NCBI GenBank assembly: GCA_031292355.1
Contig: JARLHI010000076.1
Span: 186,001-250,000 of the forward strand
Direction of reading: 5' to 3'
Source of the DNA: Candidatus Obscuribacterales bacterium
GTDB lineage: Bacteria; Cyanobacteriota; Vampirovibrionia; Obscuribacterales; Obscuribacteraceae
Length of the DNA: 64,000 bases
Shown here: positions 1 through 8,554 of the stretch, piece after piece
Position numbering within the stretch: position 1 is the stretch's first letter
How the letters are laid out: each line of letters starts with the position of its first letter
Made by a program: the position numbers and the translations under genes
The notes under the pieces: generated by a model
Databases searched by the model: none
What the model was told of the DNA's origin: nothing
The model's input: only the letters and a program-made list of their open reading frames with translations

Positions 1-564
1 GGCCAACGTTCCATCGATGGATGTAACACGAACTTCGACATCACTTAAAGCTTCAGAAGCAGAGTCTTTAGCTTGCACGAGCAGTCTTAATTCGTCTTTA
101 TCAACATGCCAGCCAAGGTTGAATTGAACGCTGGCATCAGCGACTTGAGTTTGATAAGTGCCAAGTGTGACCAATTGGGCGCCAACACCGCGCATTGCAC
201 CAGCTGGGACCATTTGCTGCCAGGACATCGCGCCGAGCATATCTTGCCAGGTATCGATGGCTGACTGTTTGGCGCTGCCAACCAGGTCTTTCAAATTGAG
301 GACTGTATCCTGCATTGATTTGGCGACGGCATCCATGGTGGTCATGGCTAGCTTGGCAGTGACGCGAGCCACCAGGTCTTCGTCGCGCTTTGACAATTTG
401 GTAAATTGAGAAGCAGTCCACATCGCTTGATCGAATTGCTTGTTCTCACCAGGCATCGGTAAGTCGTTTGCATGCTCTTTGCAGAATGCGGCAAATGACT
501 TGGCTACGACTTCTTCATTAGAATTGGTGAGGATTTTGGCTAGCTTTTCGTTGAGAGTATTCAT
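1..564 (-). CDS. Hypothetical protein, C-terminus beyond window edge
   Basis: An open frame runs on the minus strand from an ATG at 564 to the window edge without a stop, so the 188 codons seen are the N-terminal part only. A TAGGAG Shine-Dalgarno sits just upstream and includes the stop codon of the preceding sigma-factor gene, so the two genes are almost certainly cotranscribed and translationally coupled. The visible protein is mostly helical and acidic, starts MNTLNEKLAKILTNSNEEV, and has no signal peptide or membrane segment. I do not recognise a family. Its place directly after a sigma factor makes a regulator or effector of that sigma factor possible, but this is inference from position only. 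Confidence 0.75.
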   Translation of the reverse strand, partial: MNTLNEKLAKILTNSNEEVVAKSFAAFCKEHANDLPMPGENKQFDQAMWTASQFTKLSKRDEDLVARVTAKLAMTTMDAVAKSMQDTVLNLKDLVGSAKQSAIDTWQDMLGAMSWQQMVPAGAMRGVGAQLVTLGTYQTQVADASVQFNLGWHVDKDELRLLVQAKDSASEALSDVEVRVTSIDGTLA

Positions 565-573
565 TGCTTTCTC

Positions 574-1317
574 CTAAATGCGAGCTTCGTCTCTGTCTAA
601 TTTGTCTTTGAACGCCTTCAGCGTTCGGACGATTCGCTTGTCGATCGTATCTATACTCTTGGGGTCCATTTTTAGACAAGAAATCAAATCTTCTCTTTTA
701 TATCCCTCGACGTACTTCAAAAGGAAACAGGTGCGGTGAATTTGCTCTGGCAGCTCAGCCATAATCTGGGAAATCAGATCATTTAATGTTGCTTTGTCGG
801 CCGGATCTTGCCCTTGAGAGGATGAAGACATCAATCCGTACTCAAAGCCGAAGACGTCGTCAGCCGAGCGACCGTCCTCATCCGAAAAAAGTGAATCTAA
901 AGATGTAGTGCGCCACTGGGAGGACACGCCCGGCGCCCCTTCGGTAAAAGTCTGAGCGGAGCTGTAATTGGTTACAGCGACCATTTCACCATCAAGGCTG
1001 CCCTCGTTTCTGGACATGACAGAGTCTTCCATACGCTCAGGCGCGGGTTCATTTCGCTTCCTCAGAACAATCTTGTGATAACGCTCCAGGTTTTGAGCGA
1101 TGGCCTTATTGCAGGCACTCAAACAATAAGGAGACAGTTTGGCGTCGGGGTGGTTGGGGTCGAAATGCTTTGCCACTAATATGAGTGCGTTTTGCAGAAT
1201 GTCTTCGATGTCTTCGTCAGATGCCAGGCGCGCACGTGAGCGAATATAGCGCATCATTCTTTGAGGCGTAAAACTCATTTCGCCCCGCAAAAATGCTCTG
1301 CTTTCTTTGTCGTTCAT
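574..1317 (-). CDS. RNA polymerase sigma-70 family (ECF-like) sigma factor
   Basis: A 247-residue protein with the layout of a group 4 (ECF-like) sigma factor. A region-2-like helical part covers about residues 10-85 (RMMRYIRSRARLASDEDIED and on). A long poorly conserved linker covers about 90-165, and a region-4-like helix-turn-helix lies near 175-240, including LPEQIHRTCFLLKYVEGY and KREDLISCLKMD. It would direct RNA polymerase to a special promoter set. The linker of roughly 75 residues is longer than usual for ECF factors. No strong Shine-Dalgarno precedes the ATG. The next gene starts 9 nt beyond its stop and probably belongs to the same transcript. No anti-sigma factor with a membrane segment is visible, but the downstream gene is truncated by the window. 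Confidence 0.8.
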   Translation of the reverse strand: MNDKESRAFLRGEMSFTPQRMMRYIRSRARLASDEDIEDILQNALILVAKHFDPNHPDAKLSPYCLSACNKAIAQNLERYHKIVLRKRNEPAPERMEDSVMSRNEGSLDGEMVAVTNYSSAQTFTEGAPGVSSQWRTTSLDSLFSDEDGRSADDVFGFEYGLMSSSSQGQDPADKATLNDLISQIMAELPEQIHRTCFLLKYVEGYKREDLISCLKMDPKSIDTIDKRIVRTLKAFKDKLDRDEARI

Positions 1318-1580
1318 TTAATATGCGAGAAGTATGCGGAATATGCACTTTCGGAAATTATCAGCGGCAGCCCGCAAGGGCTCGCCTTAAGCTAGAACTA
1401 TAGCCCAAAACGACGCTTTTACTCTAGTGGTTAATGTCGAATGGCTCTAATCAGAGTGTATATCCGGAAGAATGGGAGTTCTGGACAGAAGTCAAGATTA
1501 AAACAATACTGAAGTACAATCGGTGAAGATAAAACCTATACGACAAAGAGGAAAGCTGAACAGTTCACCATATCTGGTGG

Positions 1581-2042
1581 CTATTTAAATACACTGCTTG
1601 AACCGCCGGTCGGCTGCGGAATAGACATGCCTGATCCAGATTCAATGCGCGGCGCAGCGCCCGTCGTTGCATTATTCAACGTTGGGGAACTGATACTGGT
1701 ATTGCTCGCGTCGCCTGGCGTAAGAACAGAAGTTCGTTGACCGGGAAGTTCACGCTTTCGGACTAGTTCTTCCTTAACTGCTTGAGCAGGCATAGACTGT
1801 GTCATGTCACTGAAACTATTAAAAGCATGCACTTTAGCAGAACCAGTTTCTGCATTTTTATTCGGTCTTATGATAATTGTGTCAGCAGGTTTGCTCTGGG
1901 GTTGTGACTGAGAGACCTTGCTAATGGGTGAATTCGCCTTATTGCCGTGTGTTCGGCGTGACTCTGATGGCTGGGTCGCCAGAGTGGGTTCCATAGTTCC
2001 GCCGAGGAACAATACAAGCAAAAAAACGCTAAGAATTCTCAT
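1581..2042 (-). CDS. Small secreted Ser/Thr/Pro-rich hypothetical protein
   Basis: 153 residues with an N-terminal signal peptide (MRILSVFLLVLFLGGTMEP, cleavage probably near residue 22). The rest is low-complexity sequence rich in Ser, Thr, Pro, Gln and Asn with no recognised domain. A GGAG lies about 11 nt before the ATG. It is flanked by about 260 nt of non-coding DNA and a divergent secreted-protein gene at 2241, so it is likely monocistronic. The exported location is a reasonable inference from the hydrophobic N-terminus; function is unknown. Confidence 0.6.
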   Translation of the reverse strand: MRILSVFLLVLFLGGTMEPTLATQPSESRRTHGNKANSPISKVSQSQPQSKPADTIIIRPNKNAETGSAKVHAFNSFSDMTQSMPAQAVKEELVRKRELPGQRTSVLTPGDASNTSISSPTLNNATTGAAPRIESGSGMSIPQPTGGSSSVFK

Positions 2043-2240
2043 GAGTATCTAATCTCCATTTCTAGTATAGATGGATTTCGCTTTTAGGCTTACCGCATTA
2101 CGCATTAGCAAGAGCTAACCTAACATTGGCACTGCAACGACTCGCCGGGCGACCTTTCTTCAGCAATTAAGCAATGACGCTTGTGTGCAAAATGACTGTA
2201 AGGTAGGCTTAAACGGTTCGCACCCCTGCGGAGTTTTCAT

Positions 2241-3146
2241 ATGCAAATGGTCCAACGTTGCCTTCAAGTCGGCACCGCAATAGGAATGTCCATTTCAATC
2301 AATTTGTTCGCCGCCGGGGCTCATGCTGCAAGCATCAAATTCACACCGCAGGTCAACACGAATGGTGGAGCAATAATTGGCCGCATTCCTATAGAAAAAT
2401 TCGGCAAGTTAGATTTACCAAGAGGGCGCGCTTACTTCAAGTCCAACATCGTTGAAATAACGGCAATTCCAGAATGGCAATTCGATCGCGAAATTGTTTT
2501 ATCAGGACCAATTTTGAAAAGCTGGTCAGCAGTTGAAGGTAATACTGCCACTATCAATGGTATCGCCTATTTTCAAGACGGTGAATGGCTGAAATACATT
2601 GATGTAAACAAGCCCGATCAGGTTATAACGACTGCCAACGTATTTAGTGGACAAATCACAGCAATGAAGAGTGGGCTTCTGGAAGTTACTCAAGAAAGTG
2701 GTTCCACTGTGCAGGTGAAGATCGCAGACGTTCAACAAATTGTCTCGCCGCGCGCGTACAAATTCAGCGTCCCTGTCACTGTTTATTCAACTTCCACGCA
2801 AAATTCTGAAATCTCTGGTGAAAGCACTATCGTGAACTTAAAACCTACAACTAACGTCATTGCCCTATCAGCAATGAAACGAGATCCATTGTTGAAGGGA
2901 GATGGTGACCTCAGTACCGCAAAGCTGACAGCCATATGGGCGGGTATAAGCTCAGTAGAAATCCTGCAGCTCCTGCCTCTTGCAATACTTGAAGGTCCAG
3001 TGCGACGCGAGCTGGTTACACAGTATCACAGTCGAATGAATGCCCAAGGACAGTACGCAAATATTCAGGCGCAACTTGGACTACAGTTCCCGAATAGTAG
3101 TATTGCCCCCGGTGCTAGTCTTTCTACTGTTTCACCGACCTATTAG
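2241..3146 (+). CDS. Secreted hypothetical protein
   Basis: 301 residues beginning with a signal peptide (hydrophobic segment to about residue 29, ending GAHAA). GGAG is well placed before the ATG. The mature part alternates short beta-like segments and contains a region near residues 95-170 (GNTATINGIAYFQDGEW and following) that looks like small beta-barrel modules. No catalytic motif or membrane anchor is seen. It converges with the TolC-family gene at 3185, with 38 nt between the stops. It is probably periplasmic or surface-exposed; I do not recognise a family. Confidence 0.7.
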   Translation: MQMVQRCLQVGTAIGMSISINLFAAGAHAASIKFTPQVNTNGGAIIGRIPIEKFGKLDLPRGRAYFKSNIVEITAIPEWQFDREIVLSGPILKSWSAVEGNTATINGIAYFQDGEWLKYIDVNKPDQVITTANVFSGQITAMKSGLLEVTQESGSTVQVKIADVQQIVSPRAYKFSVPVTVYSTSTQNSEISGESTIVNLKPTTNVIALSAMKRDPLLKGDGDLSTAKLTAIWAGISSVEILQLLPLAILEGPVRRELVTQYHSRMNAQGQYANIQAQLGLQFPNSSIAPGASLSTVSPTY

Positions 3147-3184
3147 CGCCATTACCAGTTTTGAACGAATCTCACTGATGCTAA

Positions 3185-4942
3185 CTAATCGATAGGTTCA
3201 CCAATGGATTGTTCCAAATCGGTCAGCGCTTGTTGATAGTTTGAGACGGCATCCAGATAATTTTGCCTGACCTGAACATTGGCCTGCTGCGCCGCAAGAG
3301 TGGCTGTAATATCTGACTGCCCAACCTCGTAACTACGTCTTGCCAATCTAGCCACTTCAGCCGAATCAGCAAGCACATGATCTTGAAAAGATTGAATGCG
3401 GTTCCGGGCTGTGATGAGATTGTTATAGGCCGACGTAACGTCGGCTATTATCTGATTTCGAATCGCCGCATCCTGCAGCCTAAACTGCCGCAGAGTTGCT
3501 TTGAGCTGGGCAAGATTACCTTGTTGGAAATTATAAAGTGGCATTTCAGCGTTTATGGTCGTGTAAATACCATTCAATTTGGGACCCGAAGGCAAGTTGG
3601 TTTCTGTGGACGAACCAAAGGCGATGTTTGGATTGGGAAGAATGTTTCCGGCTGCGTTCAACAGTTGTGCCTTGGTCAGTTTGATCTGGGCGTCATTGGT
3701 CTTTATCTCGATACGATTTTCAAGAGCCTCGGCAATGAAATCAGTTACAGGCGGCACCGGAATTGTGTAGTCCGGAAGCAAGTCGCTCTTTCTAACCTTC
3801 ACGTCGAATGCTGGAAGCCGAGGTGCAGATATAGGCGTACTAAATTGTCTTCCCATAATCACGTTCAGCTGCTGCCGTGAGCGATTTACCTTCATGGCAC
3901 CTTGCGCTGTATCCACAAGCGCCTGAGAATGGGCCAGGCGTGCCTTAAGGACGTCTAGCTCGGGAACATCGCCAGCTTGAAACCGTTTAGACGATACATT
4001 CAACAAGCGCAACGCAAGTTCTGAAAGGTCGTGCAGTGTCTCGTAGGTCTCCTGCGTGATGATCACATCAGTATAGGAACGGCGTACAGCATTGCGAAAT
4101 TGCCACAAAGTCTGCATGATTTCTGTCTTCGTCTCTTGAACCTGTCTTTTTGCGGCAAGCAAGCGAAAAGCCAGTTTCCAAGGTGGTTCATAAGTAATGA
4201 TGGGTCCCACCCGACGAACGCCTTCAGACTGCGGTGCTTCGTCACGAAAGAAAATAGGATTGGGCATCTGGGTAGCCGCAACATAGAGGGCTTTTTGAAT
4301 GCCTAATAGTCCCCTTGCAGCGGCAACACGAGGACTGTTTACCAGAGCCTCGTTCAACACCTCACGCAGTCGAAGAGGTGTAACACCTTCAAGTGTCGTC
4401 TTCACTTCTTGCTCAGCGTCGCTTGGCTTGGTTTCCCTTTGCCCCGTTGGCTCAGCGGCATCCATATCAATGCGCAATTTTCTCAGCGGGGTTTGTGGCA
4501 CCGTCACCGGTGTCAAAGTAGTGGGTCCTCGCAACGCTGGCTGCACAGGGGTTGCACTTTGGCTACCGCCGAACAAAGGCTGATTTTGGAAAGGGGTCGA
4601 CGGTTGAGCGGGCTTGCCCTGAGGTGCTATGGCAATTTGTTTTGGGCTGGTGTCCAAAACAGGCTGTTGAGCTTTGAAGTGACTTGAATTGGTACCGTCA
4701 GGAACATCCTCGAGTGGCGACGAGGAGGCAACGAACTTAGACTGCAACAAGCCAGACTTGGCAGCTGGGCGGGGCTTTGTCGTGGACTTACCGGCTGTGG
4801 AGGCACCCGCGTTGATATTTGCGCTATTAGAGTTCGCGGTTTCTGCTGCAGCCACCTGAGCAGAAGCAGGCAGTTGGATAGAAACTCCAAGCGCGACAGC
4901 AATGCCAGTCGTCAATGATACTTTCTTCAGACTCCGGAACAT
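3185..4942 (-). CDS. TolC-family outer-membrane efflux protein
   Basis: An outer-membrane channel of the TolC/CusC type that would connect an inner-membrane pump and a periplasmic adaptor to the exterior. I start it at the ATG at 4942 (MFRSLKKVSLTTGIAVALGV), which has GGAAAGG upstream and begins a signal peptide; the frame is open 29 codons further but without support. After the signal peptide comes an unusual linker of about 150 residues rich in Pro, Thr, Gln and Ser. The two outer-membrane-efflux repeats follow, with long coiled-coil helices in each half (for example LALRLLNVSSKRFQAGDVPE, then LARRSYEVGQSDITATLAA). The HlyD-type adaptor at 6698-8116 lies nearby on the same strand and may work with it; no RND pump gene is present here. 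Confidence 0.9.
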   Translation of the reverse strand: MFRSLKKVSLTTGIAVALGVSIQLPASAQVAAAETANSNSANINAGASTAGKSTTKPRPAAKSGLLQSKFVASSSPLEDVPDGTNSSHFKAQQPVLDTSPKQIAIAPQGKPAQPSTPFQNQPLFGGSQSATPVQPALRGPTTLTPVTVPQTPLRKLRIDMDAAEPTGQRETKPSDAEQEVKTTLEGVTPLRLREVLNEALVNSPRVAAARGLLGIQKALYVAATQMPNPIFFRDEAPQSEGVRRVGPIITYEPPWKLAFRLLAAKRQVQETKTEIMQTLWQFRNAVRRSYTDVIITQETYETLHDLSELALRLLNVSSKRFQAGDVPELDVLKARLAHSQALVDTAQGAMKVNRSRQQLNVIMGRQFSTPISAPRLPAFDVKVRKSDLLPDYTIPVPPVTDFIAEALENRIEIKTNDAQIKLTKAQLLNAAGNILPNPNIAFGSSTETNLPSGPKLNGIYTTINAEMPLYNFQQGNLAQLKATLRQFRLQDAAIRNQIIADVTSAYNNLITARNRIQSFQDHVLADSAEVARLARRSYEVGQSDITATLAAQQANVQVRQNYLDAVSNYQQALTDLEQSIGEPID

Positions 4943-5029
4943 TGGGCCTTTCCACTTCGTATTGGGACTCGCAGCATAAAGGCAGGCGAGAGGAACATCG
5001 TTTTTTAAGATCACCGTCAGACCGCACAA

Positions 5030-5549
5030 ATACTATACAAAAACTAAGCGTTCACAACCCGGACAAGCCACTATCAAATTGAGCAAAACAATTTAATAAA
5101 TCCTATTGGCCCTGGTTTGGGAACCGTTTGCAAGATGTTTGTAAGACGACAGAACCTGCATGCGAAACAGATTTTACCAGTTCTGTCGGGCGTGATCACA
5201 AATTTTTTGAGCATAAGGAAATTAGAGCCATATTGCTTAGCTAATTCCTCGCGCGTTTTGAGGAACAAGGCATAAACAGGCAAGTGTATGGCAATCAAAC
5301 TAAAAACTTGAAGCACTACTAGTGGTGCCTTAAGACTTCCCAATGCGTTTGACAGTTCTGACAACCTCTGCGTTAAAAGCTTTCCCACCAACTCAAGCGT
5401 AACTTCGCGCCGCGACCGCAAAATTGCAGTCAAAGAAACTTGACATGCCCAGAGATTGCGGTTCTACCACAACAGGAACACGATCAGGCTCACTTGCGTC
5501 AATTTGCCACGATGATTCCGAATTGTGTTTGCATTTTACGAGGCCCCCT
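5030..5549. other. Intergenic region without a convincing gene
   Basis: About 520 nt between the TolC-family gene (minus) and the receiver gene at 5550 (plus). A minus-strand open frame of 119 codons (5433-5074) begins with an unsupported TTG, has no Shine-Dalgarno, and its sequence does not resemble a protein family. I see no terminator or repeat. Promoters for the two divergent genes presumably lie here. Confidence 0.5.
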
Positions 5550-5972
5550 ATGCAAGGACGAATTTTACTTCTGGAAAGCAACCCTCTTTATATCGCCGAG
5601 CTTCAGCGAGAACTGGAATCACCAGGTCATCACGTCGTAATAACTCCCACCATTTATAAAGCCACTGAAGCTCTCAGTGCAGGCGAGTTCGACCTGATTG
5701 TTTCGGACATCCATCTGGAAAGCGAGAGCGCCTTTGACTTGCTAAGAACCGTTAAGGCAAATGTCAAAACGCGCTCCATCAACTTTGTCTTCTACTGCAT
5801 TCATCCGAGCGACTTCACAATTTCAATGCAGGACGGCTTAGACATTGCATCGGCGGCCCTTGGAGCAGCTGAATTTATCTTGATGGATAAGTATGATCCA
5901 GGCGAGCTTTGCCGACGAATTGAAAAACATCTACCGGAATGGGTCGAAAGAAGATGTGACGTAGCGGCCTAA
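5550..5972 (+). CDS. Stand-alone response-regulator receiver protein
   Basis: 140 residues forming one CheY-like receiver domain with no output domain. Visible elements are the N-terminal strand QGRILLLESNPLYIAEL, the phospho-acceptor Asp in LIVSDIHLESESAFDLL and the conserved Lys in ILMDKYDPGELCRRI. The acidic pair normally found after strand 1 is replaced by Glu-Ser, so metal binding may be altered. The start is the ATG at 5550, preceded by ACGAGG; the open frame extends upstream but reads as non-coding. A second receiver gene follows 46 nt downstream on the same strand, so the two may form a phosphorelay pair. Confidence 0.75.
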   Translation: MQGRILLLESNPLYIAELQRELESPGHHVVITPTIYKATEALSAGEFDLIVSDIHLESESAFDLLRTVKANVKTRSINFVFYCIHPSDFTISMQDGLDIASAALGAAEFILMDKYDPGELCRRIEKHLPEWVERRCDVAA

Positions 5973-6018
5973 ATGGGACTAGAATCAAATCATGTTTGAG
6001 CTATTTCACCGGTAAGTA

Positions 6019-6684
6019 ATGACTGCAAAAAGTACCATCGAGATTTTCTCCGTTGAAGACAACAAAGTTCTGCGCTTTGCGTTGCGCAGTTTTTTGAAAA
6101 CAATTGCGGACTTCCATCTTTGTGGAGAGGCAGAAAACGGCGCAGACGCCATCAAACAAGTGGCCGTACTGCAGCCTGAAATAGTGCTGGTTGATATTGG
6201 TCTGCCGGATTTAGACGGCATTGAAGTGACTCGCCAAATTAAAAAGCAAAACCCACGCATTCGCGTATTAATGCTGACTGCAAGCGATCACTCCAGTGAC
6301 ATTTTCGACTCACTGGAAGCTGGAGCCGACGGATATGTTTTAAAAGGCGATTCGTCAATCAATCTAGAAATGGCCATTCGCAGCGTAAAAATCGGTGCCG
6401 TCTGGCTCGACCCAGCAATCGCTCGCCTGGTTCTGGCTAACACAAAAAAAGCAGCAGTGACGCCTGCTGGAGCCGCAATCTCAGAAAATTTGGGAGAAGG
6501 CGAAGGTCACGACAATTTCACCGATGCAGATATTGAAAGACTTGACCAAGTAGCAGCGAGTAATTGTCGCGATGGCGTCTGCCTTGTGGATCCTGACTTC
6601 ATGGCGCGCTTACGTGAAATAAACAAACAAACAGAAAATGTTGATGAGAATGTCACGTCAGACGTACCAAACGTAATCGCCTAG
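6019..6684 (+). CDS. NarL-type receiver protein lacking an HTH output domain
   Basis: 221 residues. The first 120 form a typical NarL/FixJ-class receiver: acidic pocket VEDNK, phospho-acceptor D59 in EIVLVDIGLPDLDGIEV, the switch Thr in LMLTASDHSSD and the Lys in GYVLKGD. Where a LuxR-type helix-turn-helix would follow, there is instead an Ala/Gly/Glu-rich segment and a short acidic helical C-terminus. The DNA-binding output is therefore missing or replaced by an unknown module. It probably signals by protein contact. It lies 46 nt after another receiver-only gene and converges with the adaptor gene at 6698. Confidence 0.8.
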   Translation: MTAKSTIEIFSVEDNKVLRFALRSFLKTIADFHLCGEAENGADAIKQVAVLQPEIVLVDIGLPDLDGIEVTRQIKKQNPRIRVLMLTASDHSSDIFDSLEAGADGYVLKGDSSINLEMAIRSVKIGAVWLDPAIARLVLANTKKAAVTPAGAAISENLGEGEGHDNFTDADIERLDQVAASNCRDGVCLVDPDFMARLREINKQTENVDENVTSDVPNVIA

Positions 6685-6697
6685 GTCTGTTAAAGGA

Positions 6698-8116
6698 CTA
6701 ATGCGCAGCAACCGGCTTGCTGTAGCCGATTGCCACTTCATCGCCTTCTTCAATGCCTGTCAAAATCTCAGCAGAGTCGCCGGCAAAACCACCAACGAAC
6801 ACTTCGTGTTCTTCAAAAGTACCCTGTCTGGTTTTTACGAGGACGTGCTCTTTGCCGTGCTTTTCTATCACAGCTTCTTTGGGACAAATCAAAACGTGAG
6901 CCATTTGAGCTTCAAGATCAATTTCTGCCGACATATCCTTTTTAAAACGATGATTGGCGTTATTAAGTTGCGCTCTAATCGAGACAGTATGAGTATCTGC
7001 ATTGACATGCTCGCTAATGAAATTGACGTTGCCAATAAACGTCTCATCGGGATAACTAAGCACTTTAATTTTCACTTTGCTGCCCAACTTTACGCGCGAA
7101 ACAGCAAGTTCTGGTACGTCGGCCCGCACAATAACTGTCGACAAATCAGTAATCGTAAACATTGGTTTATCCGGATGGACAACTTCACCTGCTTCTGCCT
7201 CCTGACGAGTGACGACTCCTGCAACTGGAGCTGTGATACTTATTGCACCGCTCAATTTGCCAGACTTTTCGACCTGCTCAATCATGCTTTGCGTCATGCC
7301 CAGAAATTCCAAGCGTTGCATCAAAGTATTGTGGTGCTGCTTGGCCCGTGCCGTTTCAGCTTTAGCAACTTGATAGTCATGCTGCATCAGAGCGCGATTT
7401 TCATAGAGATGTTTTTCGCGCTCGAGATCAGCCACGGATTGCTCGTAGGAAGCCTGAGCACGAGCAAGTGACGCTTTTGCAGCACTAAAATCACGGCCGG
7501 ATGAAATTTTTTCGCGATATAAATCTTCTACTCGTTTAAATTCCGTTTCAGCGAGATCACGTTTTGCACGCTCATCTTTGAATGAAGTTTGAGCATCAAT
7601 CAATGCTTTTGGTCGCTCTACCTGCTCTTCATAAATCATGCGCTCACGCTCTTGATGCGCTTTTGCAATTTTCAATTTAGAGCCTGCTTCTATTAATTCG
7701 GCTTGCAGTTCGGTCACGTCTTTGCTATCGACGATTGCCATGACAAAATCCTTGACGACATTGTCGCCCATGCGCACGAGGACCTTTTGCACGCGTCCAG
7801 CAATGCGCGACGTAACGTCCACCTCTTTACCGAAATCGGGCTCAATCAGCCCAGCCAGATGCAAAGGCAAGGCCAGTTCTTTACTGCTTATTGTCACAGT
7901 TTTGTACACTGGAGGCGGCTTATCGTGTGACGAAGTCGCTTCATCGCCTGCACCAACATGAACATCTCTTTTTGCACCTGTTAAAGCCGGATGAATCGGT
8001 GCGCTTGCATGCTGATCTGCGCAAGAAAGACAACACAGGCTTGTAGCCATGATAAAACTCAAGGCTCGAAAATGCGGAAAAAGATATTTAATTGGGAGCG
8101 AAATTTGCGTACTCAC
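6698..8116 (-). CDS. HlyD/CusB-type periplasmic adaptor lipoprotein of an RND efflux system
   Basis: 472 residues with the adaptor layout of RND pumps. An N-terminal signal with a lipobox-like LSC lies near residue 31. A first barrel-sandwich half (GRVQKVLVRMGDNVVKDFVM) comes next, then a long coiled-coil hairpin (about 140-270), the second lipoyl half (ITAPVAGVVTRQEAEAGEVV) and a beta-barrel and membrane-proximal domain. The start is a GTG at 8116 with AAGGAA six bases upstream. It would bridge an inner-membrane pump to a TolC-type channel such as the one at 3185-4942. The partner pump is not in the window, which leaves the substrate (metal ion or drug) undecided. Confidence 0.85.
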   Translation of the reverse strand: MSTQISLPIKYLFPHFRALSFIMATSLCCLSCADQHASAPIHPALTGAKRDVHVGAGDEATSSHDKPPPVYKTVTISSKELALPLHLAGLIEPDFGKEVDVTSRIAGRVQKVLVRMGDNVVKDFVMAIVDSKDVTELQAELIEAGSKLKIAKAHQERERMIYEEQVERPKALIDAQTSFKDERAKRDLAETEFKRVEDLYREKISSGRDFSAAKASLARAQASYEQSVADLEREKHLYENRALMQHDYQVAKAETARAKQHHNTLMQRLEFLGMTQSMIEQVEKSGKLSGAISITAPVAGVVTRQEAEAGEVVHPDKPMFTITDLSTVIVRADVPELAVSRVKLGSKVKIKVLSYPDETFIGNVNFISEHVNADTHTVSIRAQLNNANHRFKKDMSAEIDLEAQMAHVLICPKEAVIEKHGKEHVLVKTRQGTFEEHEVFVGGFAGDSAEILTGIEEGDEVAIGYSKPVAAH

Positions 8117-8200
8117 GGTTCCTTCACCTTACCGCAATACCATATCAAACTCGTGAGCTAAAAGTGTATAAAATAGGGAGCTGGCTCTAAGGAGATAATC

Positions 8201-8551
8201 ATGCGCCTGGACAAATGGCTTAAAGTTTCGCGCCTGATTAAGAGGCGCACTGTCGCGCAAATGGCCTGCGATCAACACCGTGTATTCATCAATGACAAAA
8301 TTGCTAAATCAGCCACGACGATTAAGGCCGGCGACAAAGTACATCTGGAACTCGGCTCACGGGCAATTACGGCTTCAGTTTTGATAGTGCCCAAGGGCGC
8401 CGTGCCCGCGCAGGATGCCTCGAAGCTGTACGAAATCACCGAAGAAATTAAACGTGCGCCAGAAGTGCTCGAATGGCTAAGCGAGCATGAGAGACTCTCG
8501 GCGTCGGAAGATGAGGACGGCGAGGACGGCGATGACGACGAGGACAATTAA
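8201..8551 (+). CDS. S4-domain RNA-binding protein (RqcP/Hsp15-like)
   Basis: 116 residues. The first 60 are a clear S4 domain: MRLDKWLKVSRLIKRRTVAQ, then VFINDKIAKSATTIKAGDKV. Bacterial proteins of this kind (RqcP/YabO, Hsp15) bind rRNA or tRNA on obstructed large ribosomal subunits and act in ribosome-associated quality control. The family is usually about 85-130 residues. The distinctive feature here is a C-terminal tail of almost only Asp and Glu with Gly (residues about 101-116). AAGGAG sits upstream of the ATG. It stands alone between divergent and convergent neighbours. Confidence 0.85.
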   Translation: MRLDKWLKVSRLIKRRTVAQMACDQHRVFINDKIAKSATTIKAGDKVHLELGSRAITASVLIVPKGAVPAQDASKLYEITEEIKRAPEVLEWLSEHERLSASEDEDGEDGDDDEDN

Positions 8552-8554
8552 TCA

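Noticed and set aside
5074..5433. Minus-strand open frame of 119 codons with a hydrophobic stretch
   Set aside because: Starts at a TTG without ribosome-binding site, overlaps no conserved neighbour, and its sequence resembles no protein family.
6701..7471. Plus-strand open frame of 256 codons
   Set aside because: Lies wholly opposite the well-supported HlyD-type adaptor gene and has shadow-like composition.
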